64,000 nucleotides of DNA from Candidatus Saccharimonadota bacterium (GTDB lineage: Bacteria > Patescibacteriota > Saccharimonadia > Saccharimonadales > UBA4665). Below are positions 28,063 to 36,838 of the stretch, in pieces. How positions within the stretch are numbered: the stretch's first letter is position 1; each line of letters starts with the position of its first letter. Position numbers and translations under genes: made by a program. The notes below the pieces were generated by a model. That model was not told where the DNA came from. It made no database searches and worked only from the letters and a program-made list of their open reading frames with translations. Location of the stretch: positions 310,001 to 374,000 of the forward strand of contig PDRS01000005.1 in assembly GCA_002746885.1 (NCBI GenBank). Direction: 5' to 3'.

Positions 28063-29934
28063 TCATATTTTGCGAACATTGTTTTTGTCAAACCATTCTT
28101 CTGCTTTAGCGATTACTTCGCTCTTTGGATTATGAAAGAATACTGCTAAATTCTCTTTTGCACGAGTACAGCAAACATAAAATATTTTTTGAGTACGAAT
28201 TTCGACACTTTCAGAACCACCACCTGTAAATAGTTTTTCAAAATTATAATTTCTCCAACCCCCGTTATCTAAAATAACCAAGACATTATCAAATTCGTTT
28301 CCTTTTGTTTTATGTTGGGTCGAAAGAGGTGTATACCCTTCAAGATAGTTATATAATTTTTGAAACTCAGAAAAGGGTATTCCTTTTACTCTTTCGTAAA
28401 CGTACTTTTTTCGTTCTATAAATTTGAATAATTTATCATCTTTTTTACAAATTCCATATTTGTCAGCTTCGTCCACAACTTCCTCTATTGTTTTATTCCC
28501 TACATTCATTAAGCTTTCGATCTGATTTTTTAACTTTAGTTTATCGTCGATGGAGTTTATTTTATACTCAGTTTTTCTTATGAATTCATTAAATTGCTTT
28601 GAATCATACAGAAATATGTTGTGTTGAATTTTGAAAAGATGTCTTATTAAATCGTCTCTTTTAGAACCTTTTTTACTTTCTTCATCCTTATCTTGCTTTT
28701 TATCATCAACTAAAGAATCTTTATCTAGATATATTTTTGAAAAAACCCCATATTTTTGAGCTCTTGCAAGCTTGTATAAATCAGGCTTAGAATGTATAAA
28801 TTCTTGCATTCCTGTCGTCGGATCTACCTGTAAATGATCTATAACCTCGCCGAAAGTACGTTCAGAAAAATCGGTATCAATTTTGTTATCTTTTATATAT
28901 TTTTTTATTCTATTTTTAAAATCAATGATTTTATCTCCACCATAAATTGCCATCAGATTTGCGAAACCTGCTTTTGGGGCAATGAGATTATGGGTCAGGT
29001 TTAATATCTTTGTTTCTTTACTATCTCCAAAATCCCAGCCTATGTTTGATTTTATAAAATCAATATCATTATTATCCGAATAGTAAAACTTAATATCCCC
29101 ATCCTTAATTACCTCGTTTTGCATATTCGGAGCACTTGTGTCTTTAGACGGCTTTTGTTCAATTCCGTCAATATTTTTTCTTAAAATATTCGCTAGCTCA
29201 ATGACTGATTTGGGGTTTCTTCTGTTTTGCTTTTTTTGGACTTCTTTGAAGTTATATTTATAATTATTTAAATCACCCACCCCATCATCATAAATAGCTT
29301 GCATTGAATCCCCAAAGAATCCAACAATATTATTCTTTTCGCTTTGTTGTAAGTGAGTAAGTAAAATTTCAATAACGTCTTTATTTGTATCTTGATATTC
29401 ATCTACAAAAATAAAATGAAACCTATCTTTTAATATGTCGCAAAGCTTCGGATTTTTTTTAAACACATAATTTGCTAAGATTAAAACCTCATCATGAGAT
29501 ATAATTCCATCTCTTATGCTCAAATATTCTTTATATTGAATCCCATCTTTCGTGTCACTAAAATAATCAGCAGATACTACGGTTTCTTCTGGGTTTTTTA
29601 TCTTAGAATCTTCGTCATTCATTAATTCAACTAAAGAACTCTTGAGCTCTTTCTGAAAGTGTTTGATATTGTCCCATAAAAAATCATGTATTGTTGAAAC
29701 GACTAAATTTTTATGATTAACTCTTTCCTCAATTTCTTTCACTGCCGAGTTTGTGTAGGTCATACAAGCAATTTTAGATACCGGATTCTCCAAGATTACT
29801 TGCTTTATTACTCCGACCAACGAATATGTTTTGCCACTTCCAGCTCCGCCGCTCAACAAAAAATTATCACCATTGTCAATATGGCGAAATATCTCTTGAA
29901 CCTCAGGTTCTAATTTTGATCTTCCCTCAACCAT
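28063..29934 (-). CDS. UvrD/Rep-like SF1 helicase, GajB-type partner of the OLD nuclease
   Basis: This 623-aa superfamily 1A helicase shows Walker A GGAGSGKT (29-36), motif Ia ACMTYTNSAVKE, Walker B FVDEYQDT (176-183), motif III FFGDSMQAIY (206-215), motif V STQHKTKGNEFD and motif VI FYVCCTRAKENL. Its start lies 25 nt inside the end of the OLD nuclease gene, so the two are co-translated in the order nuclease-helicase, as in Gabija (gajA-gajB) and class 2 OLD loci. In Gabija, GajB is thought to sense or feed on DNA ends and activate GajA. It is longer than typical GajB (about 490 aa), with an insert rich in Lys/Asp around residues 400-440. Confidence 0.85.
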   Translation of the reverse strand: MVEGRSKLEPEVQEIFRHIDNGDNFLLSGGAGSGKTYSLVGVIKQVILENPVSKIACMTYTNSAVKEIEERVNHKNLVVSTIHDFLWDNIKHFQKELKSSLVELMNDEDSKIKNPEETVVSADYFSDTKDGIQYKEYLSIRDGIISHDEVLILANYVFKKNPKLCDILKDRFHFIFVDEYQDTNKDVIEILLTHLQQSEKNNIVGFFGDSMQAIYDDGVGDLNNYKYNFKEVQKKQNRRNPKSVIELANILRKNIDGIEQKPSKDTSAPNMQNEVIKDGDIKFYYSDNNDIDFIKSNIGWDFGDSKETKILNLTHNLIAPKAGFANLMAIYGGDKIIDFKNRIKKYIKDNKIDTDFSERTFGEVIDHLQVDPTTGMQEFIHSKPDLYKLARAQKYGVFSKIYLDKDSLVDDKKQDKDEESKKGSKRDDLIRHLFKIQHNIFLYDSKQFNEFIRKTEYKINSIDDKLKLKNQIESLMNVGNKTIEEVVDEADKYGICKKDDKLFKFIERKKYVYERVKGIPFSEFQKLYNYLEGYTPLSTQHKTKGNEFDNVLVILDNGGWRNYNFEKLFTGGGSESVEIRTQKIFYVCCTRAKENLAVFFHNPKSEVIAKAEEWFDKNNVRKI

Positions 29935-31955
29935 AATAATCCCTGTTTAATATAATCGGGTATTTTCCAATCGCTAGAGTCTTTGCTTATTTCACTGGTT
30001 AATAAAATCTCGATAGCAAATGAAGGTTTTTTATCAACACAGTTCGTAGATAGTTCATAGGAGTCTTTTGATTCGTCTTCGAAATAGCCAACGTTCTTTA
30101 AGCTTTCGAAATTCGTCTTATTGTCAATAATAAACTGGCGATTGATGTGAAAAAATGAATCTTCAAAACTTCTTGCATGATATTCTCTATCATCAGAATT
30201 TTTTTCATTTGTTTGGTAAACACAGACTAATAACCCATCTTCGGCTTTAGCCCATTCTTTTGATACGTCGTCTTTTTTTAGGACCATATTTTCTATAGTT
30301 TCGTCTTTGAAATCCCCAAGCTTTTCACTTTTATAAAAGAATTTTAGAGAAGCATTTGTTGTAATTTTTGCATTAGGATCAGTTACCGGGCATTTTTTTC
30401 CGTTGCCATCAGCGGAATCAATATCGGTAATGATTAAGGACTTAACTCCAATAAAATTAATAAATTTTTCAAAAATGTGTGAGTAATTTCCTGTTTCTAC
30501 AATAGATATATTTTGAGAAAGTAGTGGAATATCAGAACGTTCTTTATCATCAGAGCATTCCAGATCAACCTTTTTCATCATTGCTGGCAATAAGATTCTT
30601 TCGGTATCACCCTCAATAAAAATTGCTTTATCTGCAAAAAACAGTTCTGCTCTGTGCAAGGTGAGATACTGTTTAAGAAACTTATAATTTTGTTCTTTCC
30701 GATCATTTTTGTATTCGTATTCTAGATCTTTTAGATTTCTGGCAACAATACTGTCGTCTACCAGTTTCAAATATTTAATATCGTCAAAATCACTTTCAGA
30801 AACAATGTGTGGTGAATGAGTGCTCACAATGTATTGCAGTTTATGAGTAGCATCAACCCCATCTTTTAGCAGATCTTTAATATTTTTTATAAAGATATAT
30901 TGCATTTGTGGGTGCGTATGGGCTTCTGGTTCTTCTATAAAAAGCAAATTAATATCAGCGGGGCTTTCTTCTTTCTCTTTTTTAAATTCCTTAACTTTTA
31001 TCTCAATCTCAAAAATCATATTTATGAGATTCATATACCCTAATCCATTATAGTTTTCGGGTAGTTCATGACTTCCGTGAGTATATAAAACAGTTGTGTT
31101 TCCTTTTAATAGATCTTTATGCTGCAGTGTTGAAGTTATGGAAATTTTTGTATCGTTTTCCTTAATTCCGCCAAATCTTTCTACCTTTTTTGTGACATCC
31201 TCAAATATACGACTATAAACATCGTTTAAAGAATTGTCCGTTTTCTGTAATGTCTCTTTGAAGTCATCTATCTTAGCCTGGTGTTCTTTGCTAGTCTCTA
31301 TTTGTTCGTAAATATTTGAAGAAAGTGAAGATAGCGATTTATCAGAATCCTTATTTGAAACGTCCCTGTTTGCTTTAATAAATTTGTAATTGATAACATT
31401 TTTTAGAGATATTTTTTCCCTCTCTAAATCAATAAATTTTTCGTTGTTAGTAGGATCAACTGTCTTTCTAGATAATTTAAAATACTTTTTGTAGTTATCT
31501 TTTAGGAAGAAAGATAAATCTTTCTGCTTTTCTTCTGTAAATTTAGCAAAATCACCTTTAAGTTCATTTAAATCATCAATGGTCAGAATATATTCAAATA
31601 ATAATACGATTTTGTTATTCTCAGGATCTAAGTCCATCATCAATTTACTGATATTTGCGAGATTGTCTCCTTCGTCATAATTGATAAATAATTTTAAAGC
31701 TATTCCTTTTGCCCTATAGTTTTCTGGTATGTCATTTTCAATAATCTTTTTTAGCTCATCTAAAAAGCCCAAATTAAAGTCATTAAAAGAAAAGGGATGA
31801 GGAGATGATGAGTTTAAAAACTTATCCATTACGGACAATAAAGAAGTTTTTCCGCAATTATTTTTCCCAACAACTAATGATAGCTCGTCCTCTAAACTGA
31901 TAGAGAAATCCTTTAGCAGCCTATAATTTTGTACTTGTACCTCTGTAATTATCAT
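29910..31955 (-). CDS. OLD-family ATPase/TOPRIM nuclease, GajA-type
   Basis: The 681-aa protein has an SMC/ABC-like ATPase: Walker A GKNNCGKT (30-37), a signature-like YNGLGYMNLI (302-311), Walker B LLFIEEPEAHTHP (337-349) and H-loop VSTHSPHIV. A C-terminal TOPRIM domain follows, with Glu448 in FIEGDTE and Asp511/Asp513 in ITDIDSADG, the metal-binding set for DNA cleavage. With the overlapping UvrD-like helicase this matches Gabija, in which GajA nicks phage DNA when nucleotides are depleted. It is about 100 aa longer than the first described GajA, with a coiled insert at about 140-260. The gene lies beside tRNA-Ser in an AT-rich island. Confidence 0.85.
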   Translation of the reverse strand: MIITEVQVQNYRLLKDFSISLEDELSLVVGKNNCGKTSLLSVMDKFLNSSSPHPFSFNDFNLGFLDELKKIIENDIPENYRAKGIALKLFINYDEGDNLANISKLMMDLDPENNKIVLLFEYILTIDDLNELKGDFAKFTEEKQKDLSFFLKDNYKKYFKLSRKTVDPTNNEKFIDLEREKISLKNVINYKFIKANRDVSNKDSDKSLSSLSSNIYEQIETSKEHQAKIDDFKETLQKTDNSLNDVYSRIFEDVTKKVERFGGIKENDTKISITSTLQHKDLLKGNTTVLYTHGSHELPENYNGLGYMNLINMIFEIEIKVKEFKKEKEESPADINLLFIEEPEAHTHPQMQYIFIKNIKDLLKDGVDATHKLQYIVSTHSPHIVSESDFDDIKYLKLVDDSIVARNLKDLEYEYKNDRKEQNYKFLKQYLTLHRAELFFADKAIFIEGDTERILLPAMMKKVDLECSDDKERSDIPLLSQNISIVETGNYSHIFEKFINFIGVKSLIITDIDSADGNGKKCPVTDPNAKITTNASLKFFYKSEKLGDFKDETIENMVLKKDDVSKEWAKAEDGLLVCVYQTNEKNSDDREYHARSFEDSFFHINRQFIIDNKTNFESLKNVGYFEDESKDSYELSTNCVDKKPSFAIEILLTSEISKDSSDWKIPDYIKQGLLWLREDQN

Positions 31956-31981
31956 AATACTATTTCCCAGACTTTCGTCGA

Positions 31982-32094
31982 TTACTTCTTTGCACAGCGT
32001 TTAGCAGTTTTCGCCACAACCACCACAAATGGTTTTTAATTACACCGCTTTCAATTTTTGTCAGTGTCGTGTACTTCACGCCTGATTTTGTCAT
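31982..32094 (-). pseudogene. Remnant of an Xre-type HTH regulator, frameshifted
   Basis: On the minus strand, from ATG 32094, the frame reads SGVKYTTLTKIESGVIK, the recognition-helix part of Xre/HTH_3 repressors. A shift of one base in the following A-run then gives PFVVVVAKTAK, matching the next helix, ending at 31982. The N-terminal helices are missing. Either this is decayed DNA between the tRNA and the defence pair, or the last trace of a regulator that once controlled it. Confidence 0.55.
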
Positions 32095-32113
32095 TTCGGG
32101 CGAAAGTGAAAAT

Positions 32114-32203
32114 TGGCGGAGGGAGAGGGATTCGAACCCTCGATCCGCTTGCGCGGAAACTCGCTTTCCAAGCGAGCGCCATAGGCCACTAGGCGACCCC
32201 TCC
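32114..32203 (-). tRNA. tRNA-Ser (GGA anticodon), CCA encoded
   Basis: 90 nt including an encoded CCA (32114-32116 on the complement). The acceptor stem GGAGGGG pairs with TCCCTCC, the anticodon loop contains CTTGGAAA (GGA), there is a long variable arm (CCGCGCAAGCGG) and the T-loop GGTTCGAATCC. Unlike the tRNA-Leu and tRNA-Glu genes it has no strong 3' hairpin; the AT-rich island begins right behind its 3' end. Confidence 0.95.
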
Positions 32204-32276
32204 GTACATAGTGAGATTATACCTTGTTGATGCAACTACACCCACCACTCACCGTAACATATCGCTCAAAGTTCTC

Positions 32277-32516
32277 TCAGCGCTCAATTGCCGCCACTAT
32301 ATTGGATATGGTTTCTTGAGTTTTTTGCACGACAGGCGGAATGCTAATCGCGGCAAGAGCCAAAACGACTCCGGCAATAAAACCCAGCACCACCTTGCGT
32401 TCAGTGGGAGATGTGGAAGGCGTAGGCGGCAGGTCGCACCCCACACCCAATACTTCAGAAAGCGGCTGATTGCTTAAATGACCCCATAAATTAATTTCAT
32501 CCTTCGTGCGCCTCAT
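32277..32516 (-). CDS. Small single-pass membrane protein downstream of pyrH
   Basis: The 79-aa protein has a polar, Pro/Thr-rich N-terminal half and one hydrophobic helix (about 42-63), followed by a short amphipathic tail. Its ATG overlaps the pyrH stop (TAATG), so it is translated from the pyrH message. I do not recognise a family. Small single-helix proteins such as SecE have this shape, but the SecE motif is not seen. Confidence 0.55.
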   Translation of the reverse strand: MRRTKDEINLWGHLSNQPLSEVLGVGCDLPPTPSTSPTERKVVLGFIAGVVLALAAISIPPVVQKTQETISNIVAAIER

Positions 32517-33220
32517 TACCGTATCACCGTTCCTACGCTTTCGCCGGCAGCAGCCCGCGCAATATTACCCTCGGTGAGAAGCTTGCAAACAATGATTGTC
32601 TTTTTGTCTTCCAGCGCCATACCGAGCGCCGCTTTGTCCATCACCTGTATGTCGCCGCTCGCCAGCGCTTCGTCGTACGTCAACGAATCATACTTACGGG
32701 CGTCTGCAAACCGGACCGGATCTTTGTCGTAAACACCATCTACCTTTGTCGTTTTGATGATAGCATCACACTTGAGTTCGAGTGCGAGGTTCACTGCTGC
32801 AGTGTCGGTCGTCACAAATGGACGGCCAGTACCACCGCCTATGACAACAACGCGTTGTTTTTGCAGGTGGTTGTCGGCTCGCCGGTACGTATAGCGGTCT
32901 ATGAACTGATCGACCGTAATATTGCTCAAAGCTCGCGTTTCCAAGCCCTCGGCATTGAACACATCCGCCAAGGTAATCGCGTTTATGATAGTTGCGAGCA
33001 TGCCCGCATTGTGCGCCGTTACATCTACGATACCGTTGCCCATAAGCTGCGCGCCGCGCGCATAATTGCCGCCGCCCACAATGATAGCCACTTGCGTTCC
33101 AGCTTCAACGGCTGGTTTTATTTGCGCAGCAATCCACTTTGCTCGTTCGGCGTCAAAGCCGCCGTCTTTATCGCCTTGTAGTTGTTCCCCTGAAAGTTTG
33201 AGTAAAATTCTTTTATACAT
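32516..33220 (-). CDS. pyrH: Uridylate kinase
   Basis: PyrH phosphorylates UMP to UDP. The 234-aa amino-acid-kinase fold shows LLKLSGEQL, VGGGNYARG near residue 49, the RALSNITVDQF segment, VVVIGGGTGRPFVTTDTA and KTTKVDGVYDKDP. The start is ATG 33220, set by TATACT exactly 6 nt upstream and by the conserved MYKRILLKLSG beginning; frames further upstream would cross the promoter. It is divergent from the exodeoxyribonuclease gene. A small membrane protein follows in the same operon. Confidence 0.95.
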   Translation of the reverse strand: MYKRILLKLSGEQLQGDKDGGFDAERAKWIAAQIKPAVEAGTQVAIIVGGGNYARGAQLMGNGIVDVTAHNAGMLATIINAITLADVFNAEGLETRALSNITVDQFIDRYTYRRADNHLQKQRVVVIGGGTGRPFVTTDTAAVNLALELKCDAIIKTTKVDGVYDKDPVRFADARKYDSLTYDEALASGDIQVMDKAALGMALEDKKTIIVCKLLTEGNIARAAAGESVGTVIR

Positions 33221-33226
33221 ATCGAA

Positions 33227-33232
33227 AGTATA
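33227..33232 (-). promoter_or_regulatory. -10 box (TATACT), 6 nt before pyrH ATG
   Basis: Predicts a leaderless pyrH mRNA. No clear -35 box. Confidence 0.65.
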
Positions 33233-33340
33233 CCACGCCTCTAGGCGAGAGAAGCTGCAATTCGCGTAACCTCCGCGGCTGCTGCTACGGTCGACACGCC
33301 GCAGAGAGCGTTTTGCGCACGCTTTTGCGGACACATCGGC

Positions 33341-33346
33341 TATACT
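33341..33346 (+). promoter_or_regulatory. -10 box (TATACT), 6 nt before ATG at 33353
   Basis: Predicts a leaderless exodeoxyribonuclease III mRNA. Confidence 0.65.
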
Positions 33347-33352
33347 AAAAGC

Positions 33353-34147
33353 ATGAAACTCTACAGCTGGAACGTCAATGGAGTGCGCGCAGTCCTAGGG
33401 AAGGGGACACTGCAGCAGTTTCTCGAACAGCACAACCCAGACGTGTTGTGCTTGCAAGAAACCAAAGCGCAACGGGGACAAGTTGCGTTTGATTTTCCGC
33501 AGTACGAAGAGCATTTTTTCAGCGCAGCCAAAAAGGGATACAGCGGCACTGCAATCATATCCAAACTCAAACCCGCTCAGTACAAAGACGGTTTCCCAGA
33601 CGAAATCGTCGAGCAATTTGGCATAAAAAGCGACCGCTACGGCAACCCAAACGACGAAGGCAGAATCATCGCCGCCGAGTTTGCCGACTTTTGGCTCGTA
33701 ACCTGCTACACACCAAACAGCAAAGGCGACCTGAGCCGGCTGCAACTGCGCTACGAACATTGGGACAAAGCCTGCTTGGCATACCTCAAGCAGCTCGAAA
33801 AAACCAAACCGGTGCTGTACTGCGGAGATATGAATGTTGCGCATCAGGAAATCGACCTTGCCAACCCCAAACCAAACGCTGGCAAACACGGTTTCACCGA
33901 CGAAGAACGGGAGCGTTTCGGCGACTACCTTGCAGCAGGATACGTCGACGTATTCCGCCGCGACAACCCAGACCGTGCAGACGCTTACACCTGGTGGACT
34001 CACTGGGCAAACGCGCGTGCTCGCAACGTCGGCTGGCGTATTGACTATTGGCTTGCCTCGGCCGATATTGCCCAGAGCGTCAAAAACCCGCAAATCCACG
34101 CCAGCGTCATGGGTTCCGACCATTGCCCAATCTCCATAGAGCTCTAG
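33353..34147 (+). CDS. Exodeoxyribonuclease III / AP endonuclease
   Basis: This is an ExoIII-type base-excision-repair nuclease (264 aa). Catalytic motifs are WNVNGVRA at the N-terminus (Asn7), CLQETKA with the metal-binding Glu near residue 36, YTPNSKGD with the tyrosine, GDMNVAH (Asp/Asn), and GSDHCPI at the C-terminus (Asp-His). It incises abasic sites and trims 3' ends. It has no signal sequence and stands alone with its own promoter. Confidence 0.95.
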   Translation: MKLYSWNVNGVRAVLGKGTLQQFLEQHNPDVLCLQETKAQRGQVAFDFPQYEEHFFSAAKKGYSGTAIISKLKPAQYKDGFPDEIVEQFGIKSDRYGNPNDEGRIIAAEFADFWLVTCYTPNSKGDLSRLQLRYEHWDKACLAYLKQLEKTKPVLYCGDMNVAHQEIDLANPKPNAGKHGFTDEERERFGDYLAAGYVDVFRRDNPDRADAYTWWTHWANARARNVGWRIDYWLASADIAQSVKNPQIHASVMGSDHCPISIEL

Positions 34148-34266
34148 CAGAAAACAAAGAGCAAAACCGCAGCCTCGTACGCCTTTCGGGCGACCGCTTC
34201 CGTACGCAAACCGTTTCATGCCGCCGAACATCCAGCCGCACACTACCCGCCGCGCCCGTGAAATGC

Positions 34267-34272
34267 TATGCT
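34267..34272 (+). promoter_or_regulatory. Extended -10 box (TGC-TATGCT), 6 nt before ATG at 34279
   Basis: Predicts a leaderless mRNA and fixes the HD gene start at 34279 rather than at frames upstream. Confidence 0.6.
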
Positions 34273-34278
34273 TTATGC

Positions 34279-34908
34279 ATGAAACGAGATGTGGATTTTT
34301 TATACGAGCTAGGCGCACTGCGGCTCATTGACCGGCAGTGGCGGCGCTTTCATACCCAAAATTTTGCAAACTTGGCCGACCATCATTTTCGCGTAGCCTG
34401 GATTGCGCTGGTTATCGCCGCACGCGAAGGCGGTGACATCGACAGCGGCAAAATCGTCAAAATGGCGCTTGTGCACGATATTGCCGAAAGCCGCACTGGT
34501 GATGTCGACTATCTATCGCGACAGTACGTCACGCGCGACGAAGCAGCGGCCGCGCAAGATATGATGGCGGAAACGAGCATAGGCCAAGAGTTCATCGCAC
34601 TACTCGAAGAGTACGAAAAACGCGAATGCTTAGAAGCCAAAATCGTTAAAGACGCAGACAATCTCGACGTCGACATGGAACTATGCGAACAAGCCATGCA
34701 GGGAAACACGCTCCGCAAAACGTGGCAAAATAACCGCCAACTGGTAGCCAACACCCAGCTATACACCAAAACCGCCCGGCAAATGTGGGACGAAATTCAG
34801 ACAACCGACCCAGACCACTGGCACGCCAACTCGCCAAAAAACCGCGTCAATGGCGGCGACTGGAGACTCGACAAAGCCGCCCAAGAAACAGCGTCGCAAA
34901 CCGAGTAA
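34279..34908 (+). CDS. HD-domain phosphohydrolase (YfbR-like 5'-nucleotidase family)
   Basis: The 209-aa protein has the HD metal site spread over LADHHFRVAW (about 33-42), LVHDIAES (60s) and KDADNLDVD (near 128), the order seen in HD_3/YfbR proteins that dephosphorylate deoxynucleoside monophosphates. The C-terminal 60 residues are polar and Trp-rich (MWDEIQTTDPDHWHAN). It probably works in nucleotide pool cleaning, which would suit its neighbours exodeoxyribonuclease III and pyrH. Confidence 0.82.
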   Translation: MKRDVDFLYELGALRLIDRQWRRFHTQNFANLADHHFRVAWIALVIAAREGGDIDSGKIVKMALVHDIAESRTGDVDYLSRQYVTRDEAAAAQDMMAETSIGQEFIALLEEYEKRECLEAKIVKDADNLDVDMELCEQAMQGNTLRKTWQNNRQLVANTQLYTKTARQMWDEIQTTDPDHWHANSPKNRVNGGDWRLDKAAQETASQTE

Positions 34909-35006
34909 ATACGGCAAAGACATTGCGCACAAACTCCAGCAAAACACCCGAAATCCAGCAGAACCAAACCTTCGCCCCATACGGCCGCTACATCCGCACA
35001 GTGATG

Positions 35007-35012
35007 TATACT
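35007..35012 (+). promoter_or_regulatory. -10 box (TATACT), 7 nt before ATG at 35020
   Basis: Predicts a leaderless mRNA. Confidence 0.6.
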
Positions 35013-35019
35013 ACTTGGT

Positions 35020-35943
35020 ATGAACCCCGACGCCTACACCATCAAAGAACATTTTCTCGATGTCGGCCACGGCCACACGCTGTACATCCATGACTGGGGA
35101 AACCCAAAAGCCAAAACACCCATTGTGTTTCTGCACGGCGGACCAGGCGCACAGTGCAAAGACAAACACAAGCTACCGTTTGACCCAAACACACAGCGCG
35201 TCATTTTCCACGACCAACGGGGCAGCGGCAAAAGCACACCGCTCGGAGAACGGAGCCACAACACCACCCAAGAGTTATCCGACGACATCACACGGATTGC
35301 CGACCATTTACACATCGACGAGTTCGTTTTAACTGGCGAATCGTGGGGATCGTGCTTGGCACTCTTTTACGCCATTGCCGAACCAAAGCGCGTCAAAGCA
35401 CTGGTGATCGGCGCTGTGTTCACGGCTTCACAAGCAGAAATCGACTGGTTCGACAAAGGTCTGCTCAGAACACACTATCCCGACGCGTGGGAGCGCTTTC
35501 TCGCCGCAACACCAAAAGCACACCACAGCGACGCAGCCGCGTATCATGCCGCGCGAGCGCTCGGCAAAGACGCGAGCGCGGCGGCCGAATCGGCTCGTAT
35601 ATACAGCGAACTTGTGAGTAGCACCATGAGCCTCGACGACAGTTTCACGCCCATCAACGCCGACGACTTTGACCCAAGCAGCATGCAACTAGAGCTGAGT
35701 TATCTGGTAAAACGCTGCTTTTTACCTGACCGCTTCATCATGCAAAACGCCCGTAAACTAACCATGCCGCTCTACATCGTTCAAGGCCGCTATGATTTCA
35801 TATGCCCGCCGCACACCGCCTACGAACTCAGCCAACTCGCTCCAGACGCACATCTCACTTGGGTTGTCAGCGGCCACAAAAGCGAACACGAAAACACCAC
35901 CGCAAAACGCCTCATTTATCGACAGGTGACAGGAGCGGCCTGA
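35020..35943 (+). CDS. Proline iminopeptidase-like alpha/beta hydrolase (S33)
   Basis: At 307 aa it carries the S33 signatures HGGPGA, DQRGSGKS and the nucleophile elbow GESWGS, an acid in QGRYDFICPP near residue 265, and His in SGHKSEHEN near the end. Proline iminopeptidases release N-terminal proline from peptides, which would help a peptide-scavenging cell; the elbow has GES where most Pips have GGS. No signal peptide. Its stop overlaps the next ATG (TGATG), so the next gene is coupled. Confidence 0.88.
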   Translation: MNPDAYTIKEHFLDVGHGHTLYIHDWGNPKAKTPIVFLHGGPGAQCKDKHKLPFDPNTQRVIFHDQRGSGKSTPLGERSHNTTQELSDDITRIADHLHIDEFVLTGESWGSCLALFYAIAEPKRVKALVIGAVFTASQAEIDWFDKGLLRTHYPDAWERFLAATPKAHHSDAAAYHAARALGKDASAAAESARIYSELVSSTMSLDDSFTPINADDFDPSSMQLELSYLVKRCFLPDRFIMQNARKLTMPLYIVQGRYDFICPPHTAYELSQLAPDAHLTWVVSGHKSEHENTTAKRLIYRQVTGAA

Positions 35944-36524
35944 TGCCGCAAAAGGTCTGCATAGTATACGGTTTTGCCGAAGGCGCACCGCACGGCAAAC
36001 GTATGCGCCGCGAGCTACGCAACCGCGGCTACACCGTAATCTCCGCCCCGCAACACGCCGACATCATCATAGCGCACTCCGGAGGCTACCTAGACATTGA
36101 CACGCTTAGACCAGCACAAAAAGTATTGCTCCTAGACGTAACCTACGCCAAAAATCGAAACTTGCTTGCGAGCCTGTTCGCCCATTTGTGGTATGACATC
36201 CGCCACCTCTTGTTCCACCCGAGTAGCACGCTGTATTGGTTATGGAAAACCGCTTGGAACATTTACTTCATAGTCGCGCATATACCGCGGCATATCCGCA
36301 TGTACAGAAAGTACCCACACGCCGACATAACCCCGCTTGTCACACGAAATAATACTGTTATCACTCAATCACACGACCGTTCATGGTTTGATGCGGAAGC
36401 ATTTCCACCTGAGGTCAGGACAAAAATACACTATCTTCGCACCGATCACGACGATTGCTGGCGTTATCCGGCGACCTACCTCAAATACATTCCTCGCTCA
36501 GAAGCTATGCCAACTCCCCGCTAA
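35943..36524 (+). CDS. Conserved-looking protein of unknown function coupled to the peptidase
   Basis: The 193-aa protein begins KVCIVYGFAEGAPHGKRM and continues with IIIAHSGGYLDID, a Rossmann-like or alpha/beta-hydrolase-like start, with the HSGG in place of a GxSxG elbow. A middle segment (80-115) is aromatic and amphipathic (Trp/Tyr/Phe-rich) and may touch the membrane. It is translated from the same message as the proline iminopeptidase. I cannot assign a family or activity. Confidence 0.6.
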   Translation: MPQKVCIVYGFAEGAPHGKRMRRELRNRGYTVISAPQHADIIIAHSGGYLDIDTLRPAQKVLLLDVTYAKNRNLLASLFAHLWYDIRHLLFHPSSTLYWLWKTAWNIYFIVAHIPRHIRMYRKYPHADITPLVTRNNTVITQSHDRSWFDAEAFPPEVRTKIHYLRTDHDDCWRYPATYLKYIPRSEAMPTPR

Positions 36525-36643
36525 GGCAACAAGCGCGCAATCACAATCACGCCCCATCTCCACACCTACTTCATTCCCAGACGATACGCCCACCCAGCTC
36601 GTTTTCCAATCAATTTGTTGCCCAGCCGCACGCAACCCATGTG

Positions 36644-36671
36644 TTTAGATTGTACGGCCGTACAATCTAAA
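36644..36671. repeat. Palindrome family copy 4, perfect 28 bp
   Basis: Half-site TTTAGATTGTACGG followed directly by its reverse complement. No T-run on either side. Confidence 0.95.
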
Positions 36672-36826
36672 ACAAGAGAGATGGCTTGGCTGTGCGAGCG
36701 GATCGTGCGGCGTGGCAAGCGCAGACTGCCACAAGCCTGGGTAATGTGCGCGACCTGCGGTCTGGCGTGAGTGTTATAAAACAGGGCGGAGCAGAAAGTA
36801 TCTTGAGCAGAACAGGGGTAGAAGAG

Positions 36827-36832
36827 TAAAAT
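36827..36832 (+). promoter_or_regulatory. -10 box (TAAAAT), 6 nt before ATG at 36839
   Basis: Predicts a leaderless mRNA. Confidence 0.5.
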
Positions 36833-36838
36833 ATACCT

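Larger units (their letters stand above)
36525..36838 (+). other. Intergenic, 314 bp, with palindrome copy 4
   Basis: No gene found. It holds the 28-bp palindrome at 36644-36671, about 120 bp after the preceding stop. The right end is the promoter of the guanylate-kinase-like gene. Confidence 0.6.

Noticed and set aside
33395..34318. 307-codon open frame antisense to the exodeoxyribonuclease gene
   Set aside because: Shadow frame with cysteine/valine-rich composition and no motif; it overlaps a certain gene.
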